A stretch of 64,000 nt of DNA from a virus. This document shows, one piece after another, positions 35,801-43,154 of the stretch; the stretch's first letter is position 1, and each line of letters opens with the position of its first letter. The position numbers were made by a program, and so were the translations under genes. The notes under the pieces were generated by a model. It made no database searches and was not told the origin of the DNA. It worked only from the letters and a program-made list of their open reading frames with translations. The stretch spans positions 1-64,000 of IMG/VR virus record IMGVR_UViG_3300025732_000037, one strand, 5' to 3'.

Positions 35801-38585
35801 ATTTATTTTGATAATTTTCTCCAGAATTTTCAATACTAATAGAACTTATTTTTTTCTTTTTATTCCTCGATTTGAATAAATGATTTCCCACACCAAATGA
35901 TGTTAGGTTTATGGTATTAATACCAATGACTGCATCATCAAAAGACGGATATAATTTTATTGTTTTTCCATCCTGAACGGAAATAAAATATGAAGAATTT
36001 GAAACCAATCCTCCGATTGGTGTTTGTTCTTCCGATGAATAGATAACTTCTTCAATATCTCTAAACTTATGATAAGTTGAAAAACCAATAGTATTAATTG
36101 GACTGAGATTTACGAAACCAGTAGAACCTTGAGAATTAAAATTAACTTGATGATCAAAACTTACTAGATTTGCTCTTGCTTTTGCTTGAGATCCATTTCC
36201 ACCTTTGATTACTATCAAAGGATCCTCCAAATAATCAAATCCAGGGTCTAGAATGTCTATTCGTTCAAGACTACCAATTACTGAACAATATGCAGTTACA
36301 CCAGAACCAATTGGATCAATGACAGTTAACTCTGGTGGATTAATAATATCATAACCAGATCCAGAAGAAGTTGGGATGATCTTTTGGATTGGGCCATAAT
36401 AAACATTATCTTTAGACTTGTAATTTAAGAGTTCAACTCCATTAATAAAAATTCCAATTAATCCGGGTTCAGTTTCATATACATTTCCATCATTCTCTGG
36501 AACTGAAATTCTTCTAATTAACTTTTGAGATTCTAAAGTTTGACTTGTTAGATCTGTGTAAGTAAATTCTGAGAGTTCAAATTTAACATTTGTTACTGTG
36601 GTTGATGCTATCGAAACAAAATTATCAGTAAAAATATTGTTTCTACTTCTTGATAGTTTTACTTCAGTGTCACTAATCTTTTTGATGAAGTATATTCCAG
36701 TAGAAATTCCCAAATTATTATTTGGAGTTGGTCGATAAACAATAGAATCTCCGGTATATAAACCATGATTACCTATTTGTAAAATAGTTCCTTTTGTTGC
36801 ATCAGTTTCATCTTCTGGAGTAAATGTACCACTAAAAGTTATTGAACGATCTCTTATATCTAATGGACTATCTTGATATGAAGGTAGCGATGGAGAAGCT
36901 ACATATAAACTAGAATCTTCTTTAGAATAATAAATATTTTGAATATTCGATGTATATTTGTTTACTTCTGGGTAGTTTGGAGAATTAACCTTTAATAAAT
37001 TTTTTCTTACAGTATAAGAAAGACTTTCATTTAATAAAGATTGCTCTGAACCAAACTGAACAATGAATGATCTTGAATTTTCAAATGAAGTAACTGATCC
37101 AGTTTGTTCGACTCCGCTTGAAGGAATAAGAGTTACCGAATCTCCAACTTTTATTAGATGATCATCAACTGTGTTAATTGCATAAGAACCATCTGAAGTA
37201 TCTAAAAGTTCAACAGATTTGACTTCGTATTTTGTTGAAAGATTGAAAAACCAATCATTTGATTTATAATCCTTTAAATCTATTCCTAATGTTTTAATTT
37301 TTATAGTATCTCCTTTAGAATAGAATCTTGTATTATTTGGTATATTCAATTCGGAGAGAACACCAAGAATTCTTACTTTTATTCTTTCTGTTGTATCAGC
37401 ATTTTGATCTCTGTAATCACCATATGCAAAAGCATTATATTTCATTTCCGTTTTTAATGGAATATCCTGATCGATTCCAGAACAATTTAAAAACTGATTT
37501 AGTGTCTTAGATCTATAATTAATCTTTAAAGTTGTTCCATTTTCCAAATTAACAACTAAATTTCCACTACTAGGAAATGAAACTGTAGAATCAACATCGA
37601 GAGTATTTGATCCAGATATTGCAGAAGTAACTAATCTAGTCTTTGGATGAATAGAAAATTTACCATAAACAGTACCACTGGGTAAAATATCTTTATTATA
37701 ATCAGCATCTAAACTTATTACATAATAATCTTTTTGATTTCTTCTGATTTTTTCTATTTTTGTTATGGTTCCTTGTGCACTATTTAAAAATCCATCTCCA
37801 TCTTGTTTAAAAGTTAAATTAACAAGATTTTCTGGATTTCCCTCTATTTTTTCTACAACTAGATCAGAAGTAATTCTATATTGTGCATTGGATGGTTCTA
37901 TTAAGTAATCTCTTGGTCTAATTATTTCCACATTTTTCCCATACAAGGCACCAAAAAGAATCTTAAAAGAATTATCAGTTCCTTTTGATGAATAAAAATC
38001 AATAGTTTGTTTAATAAAAAGTCTTTGGTTCAAATCCGAATATAACTTTCTATCTTCAAAACCAGGAGTTACTTGTTTCTTTACTTTATATAAAAATTGC
38101 TTGAGAAAAAGAATACTTAAATTTATAACTTTTGTTGGATTCCCATCTGAATCTAATGCATAGTGCTGCTGAGACTCAGAATCAACAAATGAAAGTTCAT
38201 CATTGGAATAATATGTAGTAATTCCACTAAAACCACGAACACATCCCTCAAATGAAGTAGATGTTTTTGAAGTATATGTTATGATTTCAGAATCAATTAG
38301 AAGAAGACCATATGATTCTGGAAATCCCGCAGTGGATTTTACTGAAATGCTAGAATCAAAAAAAGTTATATCCGAAGTCAGTGTAGTAGAATCTATTAAG
38401 TTTGTTAGGTTATCAACGTTGATATATTGATCAATATTCTGAAGTATATCACTTACTCCACCTTGACTTTCCAGTGAAGTGTAATATTGTGTTAAAAATT
38501 CAGAAGCGAGAGGAAACTCTTCTATTACATATTGAGGGAATTGATTTTCAACAATTGAACTAACTTTGATTCTGGTTTCTTTCAT
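29865..38585 (-). CDS. Giant baseplate wedge protein, gp7-like, with YHYH-type domain (2906 aa)
   Basis: The place after gene 6 is that of T4 gene 7. Residues 189-222 contain LFIKQTIDFYSSKGTDNSFK then ILFGALYGKNVEI, which resembles T4 gp7 FFESRSYDFYSTKGIEASYKFLFKVLYNEEVEI. Near residue 1255, LGWAYDGSPIYGPYGYSS followed by GRFCITPEYPYGVYAYF is a YHYH-type domain. GxGY repeats recur about ten times, and a G-D-x-V-x-Y...YYV..I module at least five times. The protein is nearly three times the length of T4 gp7 (1032). It probably initiates the wedge with gp10-like partners and extends outward. Confidence 0.8.
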   Translation of the reverse strand: MKETRIKVSSIVENQFPQYVIEEFPLASEFLTQYYTSLESQGGVSDILQNIDQYINVDNLTNLIDSTTLTSDITFFDSSISVKSTAGFPESYGLLLIDSEIITYTSKTSTSFEGCVRGFSGITTYYSNDELSFVDSESQQHYALDSDGNPTKVINLSILFLKQFLYKVKKQVTPGFEDRKLYSDLNQRLFIKQTIDFYSSKGTDNSFKILFGALYGKNVEIIRPRDYLIEPSNAQYRITSDLVVEKIEGNPENLVNLTFKQDGDGFLNSAQGTITKIEKIRRNQKDYYVISLDADYNKDILPSGTVYGKFSIHPKTRLVTSAISGSNTLDVDSTVSFPSSGNLVVNLENGTTLKINYRSKTLNQFLNCSGIDQDIPLKTEMKYNAFAYGDYRDQNADTTERIKVRILGVLSELNIPNNTRFYSKGDTIKIKTLGIDLKDYKSNDWFFNLSTKYEVKSVELLDTSDGSYAINTVDDHLIKVGDSVTLIPSSGVEQTGSVTSFENSRSFIVQFGSEQSLLNESLSYTVRKNLLKVNSPNYPEVNKYTSNIQNIYYSKEDSSLYVASPSLPSYQDSPLDIRDRSITFSGTFTPEDETDATKGTILQIGNHGLYTGDSIVYRPTPNNNLGISTGIYFIKKISDTEVKLSRSRNNIFTDNFVSIASTTVTNVKFELSEFTYTDLTSQTLESQKLIRRISVPENDGNVYETEPGLIGIFINGVELLNYKSKDNVYYGPIQKIIPTSSGSGYDIINPPELTVIDPIGSGVTAYCSVIGSLERIDILDPGFDYLEDPLIVIKGGNGSQAKARANLVSFDHQVNFNSQGSTGFVNLSPINTIGFSTYHKFRDIEEVIYSSEEQTPIGGLVSNSSYFISVQDGKTIKLYPSFDDAVIGINTINLTSFGVGNHLFKSRNKKKKISSISIENSGENYQNKLSIANPTGINTSSNIISIENHGYLSGEIVTYHPTETPISGLTSESSYYITKINDNQFRLSQIGISSLGITTSFYYDTNQYINLTSTGSGLHKFNYPEIEVIINGRIGISTLTGQNFNAAIRPVFRGKIQSVCIESGGNNYGSEDILNYNRQPLFQLNSGSGIQVKPVIFDGKIVEVLVQSSGSGYISAPNIEIIGSGSGAVLAPVFSNGTLIKVDVIYGGAGYDNSNTFINITSGGSGAKFEAQIKPWKINLVERLRLNSQLPNDDGVLTTGLNPSFGLQYTHAYAPKQLRKLAQATSFVDGEINYTSDLQFINNNELTSTAHSPILGWAYDGSPIYGPYGYSSKTGGSVKLLSSSYKIDPELNSRIDRPSLSLYPQGFFIEDYVYNADGDLDEHNGRFCITPEYPYGVYAYFTTIDNSEVRFKNPVFPYAVGPTYKFKLIEFNFKPSSNQDFIDINQTDWRRNITPYNLKDYDYLVNPNTIKQQKSIVNSVTSGNVYNVGIITGGNDYKVNDVLKFTDDFSYSNTKAKVTKIKGKEVTQISVASSSYNDVIFYPYNQEFIGFTTTPHGLSNNDLVNITGKYDYRKSGNIKVLQNFLTLTSGVGSAQYTGIVTYFNVSGNLNHPEIRENDIYQFGQEQVKVLNVDSKSSRIRVLRNFNGTIGLTSYSSGTIITEKPRKITLNFGISTSYNFNINREIYFNPTESVGLGTLSGIGIGSTLYFSNPGAGITELVIPTRSIYFENHDLNTGDSLTYFSNGGTPISVSTDGINSFQLSNNSIVYVAKISNDLIGISTSKVGIGSTGTFVGIGSTVSEILYITSVGTGQIHSFKTNYSNLLSTKVTKNIVTVSTAQTHGLSLLDSVTINVKSGIETSIIVKYDDYNRRIIINPRSFSSIDTSNSIITINKHGFYNGQKVLYTAVTPASGLVNNGMYYVIVIDPDKIQLANSYYNSTNLTTENITIFSSTPGVISPINPPVNLIRNYIVNFDLSDSSLSFVRNSVSYPAFELKLFKDSTLSEEFDTTELTITFELQKSGLVGIDSTAKLTLKLNDKVPSELYYNLVPINLDLNQQIKKDIILDSEVVSNNKISINESEYNGTYTISEISPSTFKYNILKNPEVVSYNNGIEYYTDSHNPTGPIKEITILNKGNGYSTLPGISSIISESGENAYLIPDSNNIGKVTSVTLQDIGFDYSSDYSVRPTARFPSILQLESLSTFDYIGISSFGKNYNTPPNLIVIDGLTNKVLKDVVLSYSPGDTNVTIERNTTELSNSIPTIIPINNSNGIKIQNIIFNPSNKDVVVTLDANFSDAEDFPFFVGEKVLIEGINVATSTTESVRGYNSSEYNYTLFTINSVDPNIGGIGATVAYNLSPYLDVDEVPGNFSSFYSSGRIIPQSQFPTFVPVLKRNDFYEGEVVYSDNSSGEIERWDSINQYLKVSTSDDFESGDIIRGKTSASTAIVKSLEINDTTYIVNSSSKVKKGWNRDTGFLNNDFQRIHDSDYYQYFSYDIKSQVDLSIWDNPVSTLNHTAGFKKFGNLIIESSTGSVGIASTDQNSGDSTSIADFSNAINLNCVTDFDLASENNLILDNSLYSSEIIFNSRLIQDYIESISNRVLVIDDLSEQFNSNPRATEFSVVDSFLLEDFRSRKYVISIQDKKFVGENQLSMVSLIHNNETGFINQYGLYSFVDLGSFDFSITGNTGNLLFYPNKSKLNNYNLQLFNFSLRDISTGIGTISLGDVSSLFTNTVTIPQGSSAGIGNSIVGIATTVRSSKVLVQIGATDSSYYEYDEVTYIHDNTNVYLMDYGQITTNSFNSRSTSGIGTYNAYISGGNVIIDLIPDAETEVDYVINTLIVSISTSGFSSTGSQTLEGSSINSYSVGIASSSSPSITTITSYLNNVYNISYSIISIEDLTSLNYQVSEFLVISNTNTNECYITEFGSLYSDSPLGSISAGLSGDITNIYFTPNENIEVDIKVFQTNVGLLV

Positions 38586-38589
38586 TTGA

Positions 38590-40500
38590 TTATATTCTTA
38601 CGAGATCTCCGTTGTTATAACTTGATGTAAATTTATATGTGGAACCAGAAATATCTGCTCCAGAAGAAATTTCATCAGATAACATATTTAATGTACTATT
38701 ATTAATATCTAGTTGCAAATATAAATCCTGCAATCCGATCACATCATTTGATTTTGGAATTGCTGAAATCTGAATAATTGGTTGTGCAAATGAAGTTTTA
38801 GTTGTAGAAGTTATGTTTACCGGATATAAAATAATCTCTCCTTTTGCGTAATTAATTTTTCCTGCATCTTTTTTAATAATTACAGGATTTGTTGGGGATT
38901 GGAGTCTAAAGAATGATATTGTTCCGGTGATGCCATCTGAATTTGGAAAATCTGCAAGATACAATGTTCCAGTTGTCCCCGCAATAGTAAATCCAGAAGA
39001 TTTGATATTATATCCATTTGATTTTTGAATAAAAAATTCATTACCAAAACATATTTCATAATCAGCAAACTTACTTGTTTCTGCTCTTAAATCTCTTCTG
39101 ATTTTAATTTTTGTAATGTTAGAAGTTATAGAATTATCAGAATCGTCAATTATTTTCAAAAATTTACTATATTTAAAGCGAGCGCCATATCTATTCAATT
39201 CACTAGAGTCTGCATATCTCTGTATATTATTAAGAATAGTCGTTTTAATTTGATTTGGATCTAGAATATTATTTGAATTATAGTAGGCAACAGTATCTGA
39301 TTCTACATAGAGATATTTAAGGTCAATAATTTCAGGAACTATTCCAGCGACGGAGTATCTCCTCAAAGAATTTCTAATATTATCTTTAACTTGGTTTGAT
39401 ACAAATGGACCATTAACTGGTTTAATACTAATAAAAACTCTTCCATATTTTGGTGGACTTAAATCTTCTCCACCAAAAACAGAAATTGATTCTGCTTCAG
39501 GATAAATTGTAGGAATAATTGTTTCGTAGTCAGTAGCCGTTACTGCACGATTTTGTGAAGAATATTTTCTGGGAGCATATTTCTTAATAGACTCTACTGA
39601 TTCAATTTCTCTTCCATTTTGAGATGGAGAATTTGTTGTGATTAGTGAAATGCCAGTAGTGACAACACGATTATTATTATCTACGATTCTTCCATTAAAA
39701 TTAAATGCTGATACTCCATTTGCATCCTCTCCATTGGTTATAATGTAAGAAACTTCTATAAAGTTTTGATTGTCTAGTTTTTTTCCAAAAATACCATCAC
39801 CAAAAATTAATTCATATCTTTGATCTTCTATTTCCTGAATGAAAAAGACTCTTGATTCTGAATCAATATCAAAAAGATTTTTTGATATTTTAAAAGTTTT
39901 TCTAATTGTACTTTGTTGATTATTTCTAACACTTACTTGAATTGAGTCAATATCAATATTAGTATTATCTAAAATAAAACGTTGATTTGGATTATTTGAG
40001 TCTACCGTAAATGTATTAACTACAAAAGCGCCTTCATAAACATTTATATTTTCAAATAATGCAATATTATTTACAACTGGAACAGTAATATCTTGAGGAA
40101 TCGTGAAAGTATAATTTTGATTTCCAAATACTGCAGAAGTTGTGCAAATAATACCCTTTTTAAGAGTCAAAGTAATTGGATTTGTAGTAAATCCTGCAGT
40201 ATCGACAAAGAATGTTATATTTGACTTTGCTGCTGAACGAGAACGTGGAACATAACCAATATTTCTTGCAAGAGAAACAACATTTTCTCTTAGTGTTGCA
40301 CTATCAATAAAAACCTCATTACTCACCATATTTGCATTATATGATGAGATATAGGTATTATACGCTAAAACATCTATTATAGTAGAAAGATTCGATCCTT
40401 CAAAATCATAATCAGTAAAATTCGAATTCGCTCTAAGATAATCACGAATTGAGAATTTAATTTGATCGAAATCTAAATTAGTAAAATTTACTAGTGACAT
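38590..40500 (-). CDS. 6: Baseplate wedge protein gp6
   Basis: This 636-residue protein (T4 gp6 is 660) has the N-terminus FDQIKFSIRDYLRANSNFTDYDFEGSNLSTIIDVLAYNTYI and the stretch NEVFIDSATLRENVVSLARNIGYVPRSRSAAKS. It also has DYETIIPTIYPEAESISVFGGEDLSPPKYGRVFISIKP around residue 320-360, all typical of the gp6/J-type baseplate wedge family. It forms the inner baseplate ring with gp25. It abuts gene 25 without a gap. Confidence 0.95.
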   Translation of the reverse strand: MSLVNFTNLDFDQIKFSIRDYLRANSNFTDYDFEGSNLSTIIDVLAYNTYISSYNANMVSNEVFIDSATLRENVVSLARNIGYVPRSRSAAKSNITFFVDTAGFTTNPITLTLKKGIICTTSAVFGNQNYTFTIPQDITVPVVNNIALFENINVYEGAFVVNTFTVDSNNPNQRFILDNTNIDIDSIQVSVRNNQQSTIRKTFKISKNLFDIDSESRVFFIQEIEDQRYELIFGDGIFGKKLDNQNFIEVSYIITNGEDANGVSAFNFNGRIVDNNNRVVTTGISLITTNSPSQNGREIESVESIKKYAPRKYSSQNRAVTATDYETIIPTIYPEAESISVFGGEDLSPPKYGRVFISIKPVNGPFVSNQVKDNIRNSLRRYSVAGIVPEIIDLKYLYVESDTVAYYNSNNILDPNQIKTTILNNIQRYADSSELNRYGARFKYSKFLKIIDDSDNSITSNITKIKIRRDLRAETSKFADYEICFGNEFFIQKSNGYNIKSSGFTIAGTTGTLYLADFPNSDGITGTISFFRLQSPTNPVIIKKDAGKINYAKGEIILYPVNITSTTKTSFAQPIIQISAIPKSNDVIGLQDLYLQLDINNSTLNMLSDEISSGADISGSTYKFTSSYNNGDLVRI

Positions 40501-40902
40501 TTATCGTGTTGGATGAAGTGCAAATGATAATTGTTGTGGAAGAACGTCGATTCCAACAATACGGTAGTTAATCGTCACATAAAAATCATTATCATCAAAA
40601 TTCGGTACGACAGTTACCTCAATTAATTCTACTCTAGGTTCATAATTTAAAATTGTATTTTCAATTTCATCCTTTATGATGGATGCAGAAATATCATCAA
40701 TATTTTCAAAAAGAGCACGACTTATCCCTGATCCTAGATTTTCATTAAAAAATCTTTCTCCAGGATAGGTAAGTACTAAATTCCTTATAGAACGAGCAAT
40801 TGCGGTTTCATTTTTAAGAACAATTAAATCATAATTAATAGGATTTACTTGAAAAGACATACTTATATCTTTAAATCCTTTACTTACCCGTTCTACAGGC
40901 AT
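40501..40902 (-). CDS. 25: Baseplate wedge protein gp25 (lysozyme-like fold)
   Basis: This 133-residue protein equals T4 gp25 in length (132). It has the family pattern GFKDISMSFQVNPINYDLIVLKNETAIARSIRNLVLTYPGERFF and the EIENTILNYEPRVELIEVTV core of the gp25/gpW-type wedge proteins. It joins the sheath initiator to gp6. Its stop abuts the gene 6 start. An AATAAATA box lies just upstream. Confidence 0.95.
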   Translation of the reverse strand: MPVERVSKGFKDISMSFQVNPINYDLIVLKNETAIARSIRNLVLTYPGERFFNENLGSGISRALFENIDDISASIIKDEIENTILNYEPRVELIEVTVVPNFDDNDFYVTINYRIVGIDVLPQQLSFALHPTR

Positions 40903-40923
40903 AAAAAAATATAAAAACTGTAT

Positions 40924-40931
40924 TATTTATT
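40924..40931 (-). promoter_or_regulatory. Late promoter box variant for gene 25
   Basis: AATAAATAATAC on the minus strand lies 22 nt before the gene 25 ATG and overlaps the end of the 85-residue gene. Confidence 0.5.
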
Positions 40932-41184
40932 CGGTTTTTTTGGATTCGTAAAGAGGTTCTGTTCCATATTCCCAATCATCATAATCCTCATCATTGCGAA
41001 TTTTGGAATGAATTTCATTTTGAATTTTAAAATCATGTTTTTTTGGTGTTAGATCATCATTTGAGATCTCACGAAGCATTTTTTGTCTCAAAATTTTCTC
41101 TTCCCAACCATATTCTGAGGACAAATATTGTGTACCCCATTCATTTTTCATAAAATCTTCGTTTTTATCAACTTTTTTAGTCAT
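40927..41184 (-). CDS. Small acidic/charged protein upstream of gene 25 (85 aa)
   Basis: I do not recognise this protein. It is strongly charged (KKVDKNEDFMKNEWGTQYLS, NDEDYDDWEYGTEPLYE) with aromatic-acidic patches and no membrane segment. It precedes gene 25 under a TATAAATC late box with a good AGGAG ribosome site, so it is probably late and may help baseplate assembly. That role is inference from position. Confidence 0.7.
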   Translation of the reverse strand: MTKKVDKNEDFMKNEWGTQYLSSEYGWEEKILRQKMLREISNDDLTPKKHDFKIQNEIHSKIRNDEDYDDWEYGTEPLYESKKTE

Positions 41185-41189
41185 TTTTT

Positions 41190-41226
41190 TCTCCTGATTT
41201 ATAAAATCAGAACTTTTTACGGGGTT
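41190..41226 (-). promoter_or_regulatory. Hairpin late promoter before the 85-residue gene
   Basis: The minus strand reads CTGATTT TAT AAATCAG, a 7-bp hairpin that contains TATAAATC and runs into the AGGAG ribosome site. An ACGGG/CCCGT hairpin lies just upstream. It is a small relative of the compound elements before the homing-type genes. Confidence 0.45.
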
Positions 41227-41227
41227 T

Positions 41228-41686
41228 CTATCCCGTTTTGACTATATCATAGTCATTTTGAAGAATTTCTTTAAGATACTCATCATCCCATAGGTCATAA
41301 TATAAAGTTTTTGCTAAATTTTCACGAAATTTACGTAATTTTTCAGTTGGTTGCGCTAAAATTAAATTGTACTTACCATTATTTGTTTGAATTCCATTGA
41401 TATAGGTATCATAAGATCCACAATCTTCAAAAAATTTCCATTTTTCATATTTTTGATTATAAAAATCAACCCAAAATTGAACGGAACTCAAATCAAAATA
41501 GTCTTCAACTATAAAAATGATAACCTGATACCCATCTATTGGATTAATGTCCTCAACGGAGCACTCTACAATCTTAAATTTTGCATTTGATGCAAAAGGA
41601 CAGATTGCAAATCCATTCAATTCTTTTCTTAGTTTTGATACTTCCTTAATCCAATTTAAAATGTGAAGTTCTTTTTCTGAAAACAT
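41228..41686 (-). CDS. Conserved-type phage protein with CPFA motif (152 aa)
   Basis: The frame starts MFSEKELHILNWIKEVSKLR and carries ELNGFAICPFASNAKF near residue 25. This N-terminal helix plus CPFA arrangement recalls the DUF1415 type, but I cannot confirm it. The rest is mixed alpha/beta (VIIFIVEDYFDLSSVQFW). The frame stays open further upstream, into the terminator hairpin, so I chose the ATG at 41684-41686, which directly follows the hairpin's T-run. Function unknown. Confidence 0.65.
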   Translation of the reverse strand: MFSEKELHILNWIKEVSKLRKELNGFAICPFASNAKFKIVECSVEDINPIDGYQVIIFIVEDYFDLSSVQFWVDFYNQKYEKWKFFEDCGSYDTYINGIQTNNGKYNLILAQPTEKLRKFRENLAKTLYYDLWDDEYLKEILQNDYDIVKTG

Positions 41687-41719
41687 AAAAAAAGAGTGCT
41701 TATTGTATTTAAGCACTCT
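41684..41719 (-). terminator. Intrinsic terminator / hairpin with embedded late-like box
   Basis: The minus strand has AGAGTGCTTA, a 7-nt loop, TAAGCACTCT (perfect 10-bp stem), then seven T residues, a textbook intrinsic terminator after the 46-residue gene. The 5' arm and loop contain CTTAAATAC, a weak late box, and the T-run touches the next start codon. Upstream transcripts could end here while late transcripts start inside. Confidence 0.75.
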
Positions 41720-41724
41720 GAAAA

Positions 41725-41865
41725 TTATTTACCTTGACCTCTATATTTTTTCTTACGTCCATTGCGAGAAGTTGCACTCAGTAATGTGCGAGGAGAACGT
41801 CCTTGCCGAGTCTTCTTAGGCGCTCCGGGTTCAAAGAGAGTCTTATTGCCACCACCTTTTGCCAT
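41725..41865 (-). CDS. Small highly basic protein (46 aa)
   Basis: The product begins MAKGGGNKTLFEPGAPKKTR and ends GRKKKYRGQGK, with Lys/Arg making up roughly a third of residues and no acidic patch. It lies 12 nt downstream of the glycosyltransferase-like gene and is followed by a terminator, so it is the last gene of that transcript. A nucleic-acid or ribosome-binding role would fit the charge but is a guess. A ribosome-like GGAGG lies before the ATG. Confidence 0.75.
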   Translation of the reverse strand: MAKGGGNKTLFEPGAPKKTRQGRSPRTLLSATSRNGRKKKYRGQGK

Positions 41866-41877
41866 AAATTACCTCCA

Positions 41878-42645
41878 TTAAATTACGCGAGTTTTCTCAT
41901 GTCCTACTCTGATACGAGGATCGCACCAGATCTCAAATCCTGCCTCTTTTGCATCAAGACAGAAAGAAACGTCTTCACCACACATATCTTGAACTGCACC
42001 AGACTCAAAGACTTGCATCTTCGGAGCAAACCAAGGGTATTCAAGATTCTCAAAGACTCCCTTCTTAATCAGAACCCAACCAAAACCAGTGTAGTCTACT
42101 GTGAAAGGCTTTCTACGCTTGGAAATTGATTCCACGGTTTCATGATTCATCACACCACCGTTCTTGCGGAAATCATCTTCCTCCAACCAGTGTGCGACAG
42201 ATGTTGTGTGACCATCTTCGGTAGCATACCATCCAGCAACAACTTCTTTTTCTTCTCCATCTTCCGAAAGAGCAACATCACAGAGTTGCCAGAATTTGTT
42301 AGAATCAAAAACAATATCACTATCAATCCAGAGTTGATAATCATATTGTAGTTTACCATCCCAAGGAACTTGTTTTGGTCCTCTAAGTACATTTGCGCCG
42401 AGAACCTTACATCTTGCAAAGTTAACCATCGAGGAGTAATCCTGAGAAATCTGAATACTCATACCGTTTTGAACCATATCAAAACAGAGTTGTACAAATG
42501 CTTTGAGGAAAATAAAAGAGCATCCACGCCCAGGAAGGCAGAAGATAATTGATTTTCCCCTCATTCTTTCTTTAATCGCATCATAGTCCCACTCAGGTCC
42601 TGAGACTTTTGGTGCTGTTGCTTTAACTGTAAATCCTTTTGCCAT
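41878..42645 (-). CDS. Glycosyltransferase-like protein, GT-A fold (255 aa)
   Basis: The pattern is that of a GT-A enzyme. KSIIFCLPGRGCS near residue 31 is followed by LWIDSDIVFD (DSD at 108-110, the metal/nucleotide-sugar DxD). GWYATEDG follows, and MCGEDVSFCLDAKEAG then IWCDPRIRVGHEKT (Glu-Asp 224-225, His 249) is the acidic base region of family 2-like transferases. The substrate is unknown; phage enzymes of this kind can modify DNA, virion proteins or host surface sugars. It has its own strong promoter (TTGACA, 17 bp, TAAAAT) overlapping a CTAAATA late-like box. Confidence 0.75.
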   Translation of the reverse strand: MAKGFTVKATAPKVSGPEWDYDAIKERMRGKSIIFCLPGRGCSFIFLKAFVQLCFDMVQNGMSIQISQDYSSMVNFARCKVLGANVLRGPKQVPWDGKLQYDYQLWIDSDIVFDSNKFWQLCDVALSEDGEEKEVVAGWYATEDGHTTSVAHWLEEDDFRKNGGVMNHETVESISKRRKPFTVDYTGFGWVLIKKGVFENLEYPWFAPKMQVFESGAVQDMCGEDVSFCLDAKEAGFEIWCDPRIRVGHEKTRVI

Positions 42646-42668
42646 AAGTTAAAATAACCTTCAGATCA

Positions 42669-42697
42669 ATTTTATCGTCCTATTTAGTATTTGTCAA
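42669..42697 (-). promoter_or_regulatory. Sigma70-type promoter of the glycosyltransferase-like gene with embedded late-like box
   Basis: On the minus strand TTGACA (42692-42697), a 17-bp spacer and TAAAAT (42669-42674) form a near-consensus sigma70 promoter. The spacer contains CTAAATA (42681-42687), a late-box variant, so early and late expression are both possible. The -35 overlaps the stop of the upstream 66-residue gene. Confidence 0.7.
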
Positions 42698-42894
42698 TAT
42701 GATGCATTTTGTACTATGTGTTTATTGACAGTCACTTCTTCATACTTCAAATCTTCTTTTGAAATATTCGCACCTAACAAATCAACCATTCTGTGTAACA
42801 TCTCCCAGATTTCAGAGAATTTACTCTCTGGGAGACTGTGATAGATGCACCGATCCTTTGCGTATATGTGATATAATTTTTCGTAATTTTCCAT
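42694..42894 (-). CDS. Small protein of unknown function (66 aa)
   Basis: The product reads MENYEKLYHIYAKDRCIYHS, then FSEIWEMLHRMVDLL, and ends in VNKHIVQNASY. It is a mixed helical protein with aromatic residues and no membrane segment, of a type I believe is common in cyanophages. It is the first gene after a leader region with a strong sigma70 promoter. Function unknown. Confidence 0.65.
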   Translation of the reverse strand: MENYEKLYHIYAKDRCIYHSLPESKFSEIWEMLHRMVDLLGANISKEDLKYEEVTVNKHIVQNASY

Positions 42895-43030
42895 AAAATT
42901 TTTCCGGATTTTTTATCTGGTCACCGCATTATATATCATCACTAGCTGCGTTTATCTGGGCGCGACTTACCGTTCTTATGAATCCATCTTGTGAACGTTT
43001 TTTACCTCCGGAAATTTTTTATGAGATTGA

Positions 43031-43038
43031 TATTTATC
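43031..43038 (-). promoter_or_regulatory. Late promoter box variant in the leader region
   Basis: GATAAATATC on the minus strand, a partial palindrome, about 140 nt before the 66-residue gene. Confidence 0.4.
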
Positions 43039-43154
43039 GGTCGATTTGTCACCTCTGTAGGTTAGGGTAGTGATCGATTTTTATATATCGGGACAACGCC
43101 GCGCGACGCTATAACAAATCGGCGCGATTTAACTGCTCTACGACTGTCCTCACG

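Noticed and set aside
42929-43015. A 28-codon frame with SGGKKRSQDGFIRTVSRAQ, just behind a GATAAATA box.
   Set aside because: It looks protein-like, but the only possible start is ATT; kept as a note because a missed start or sequencing change is possible.
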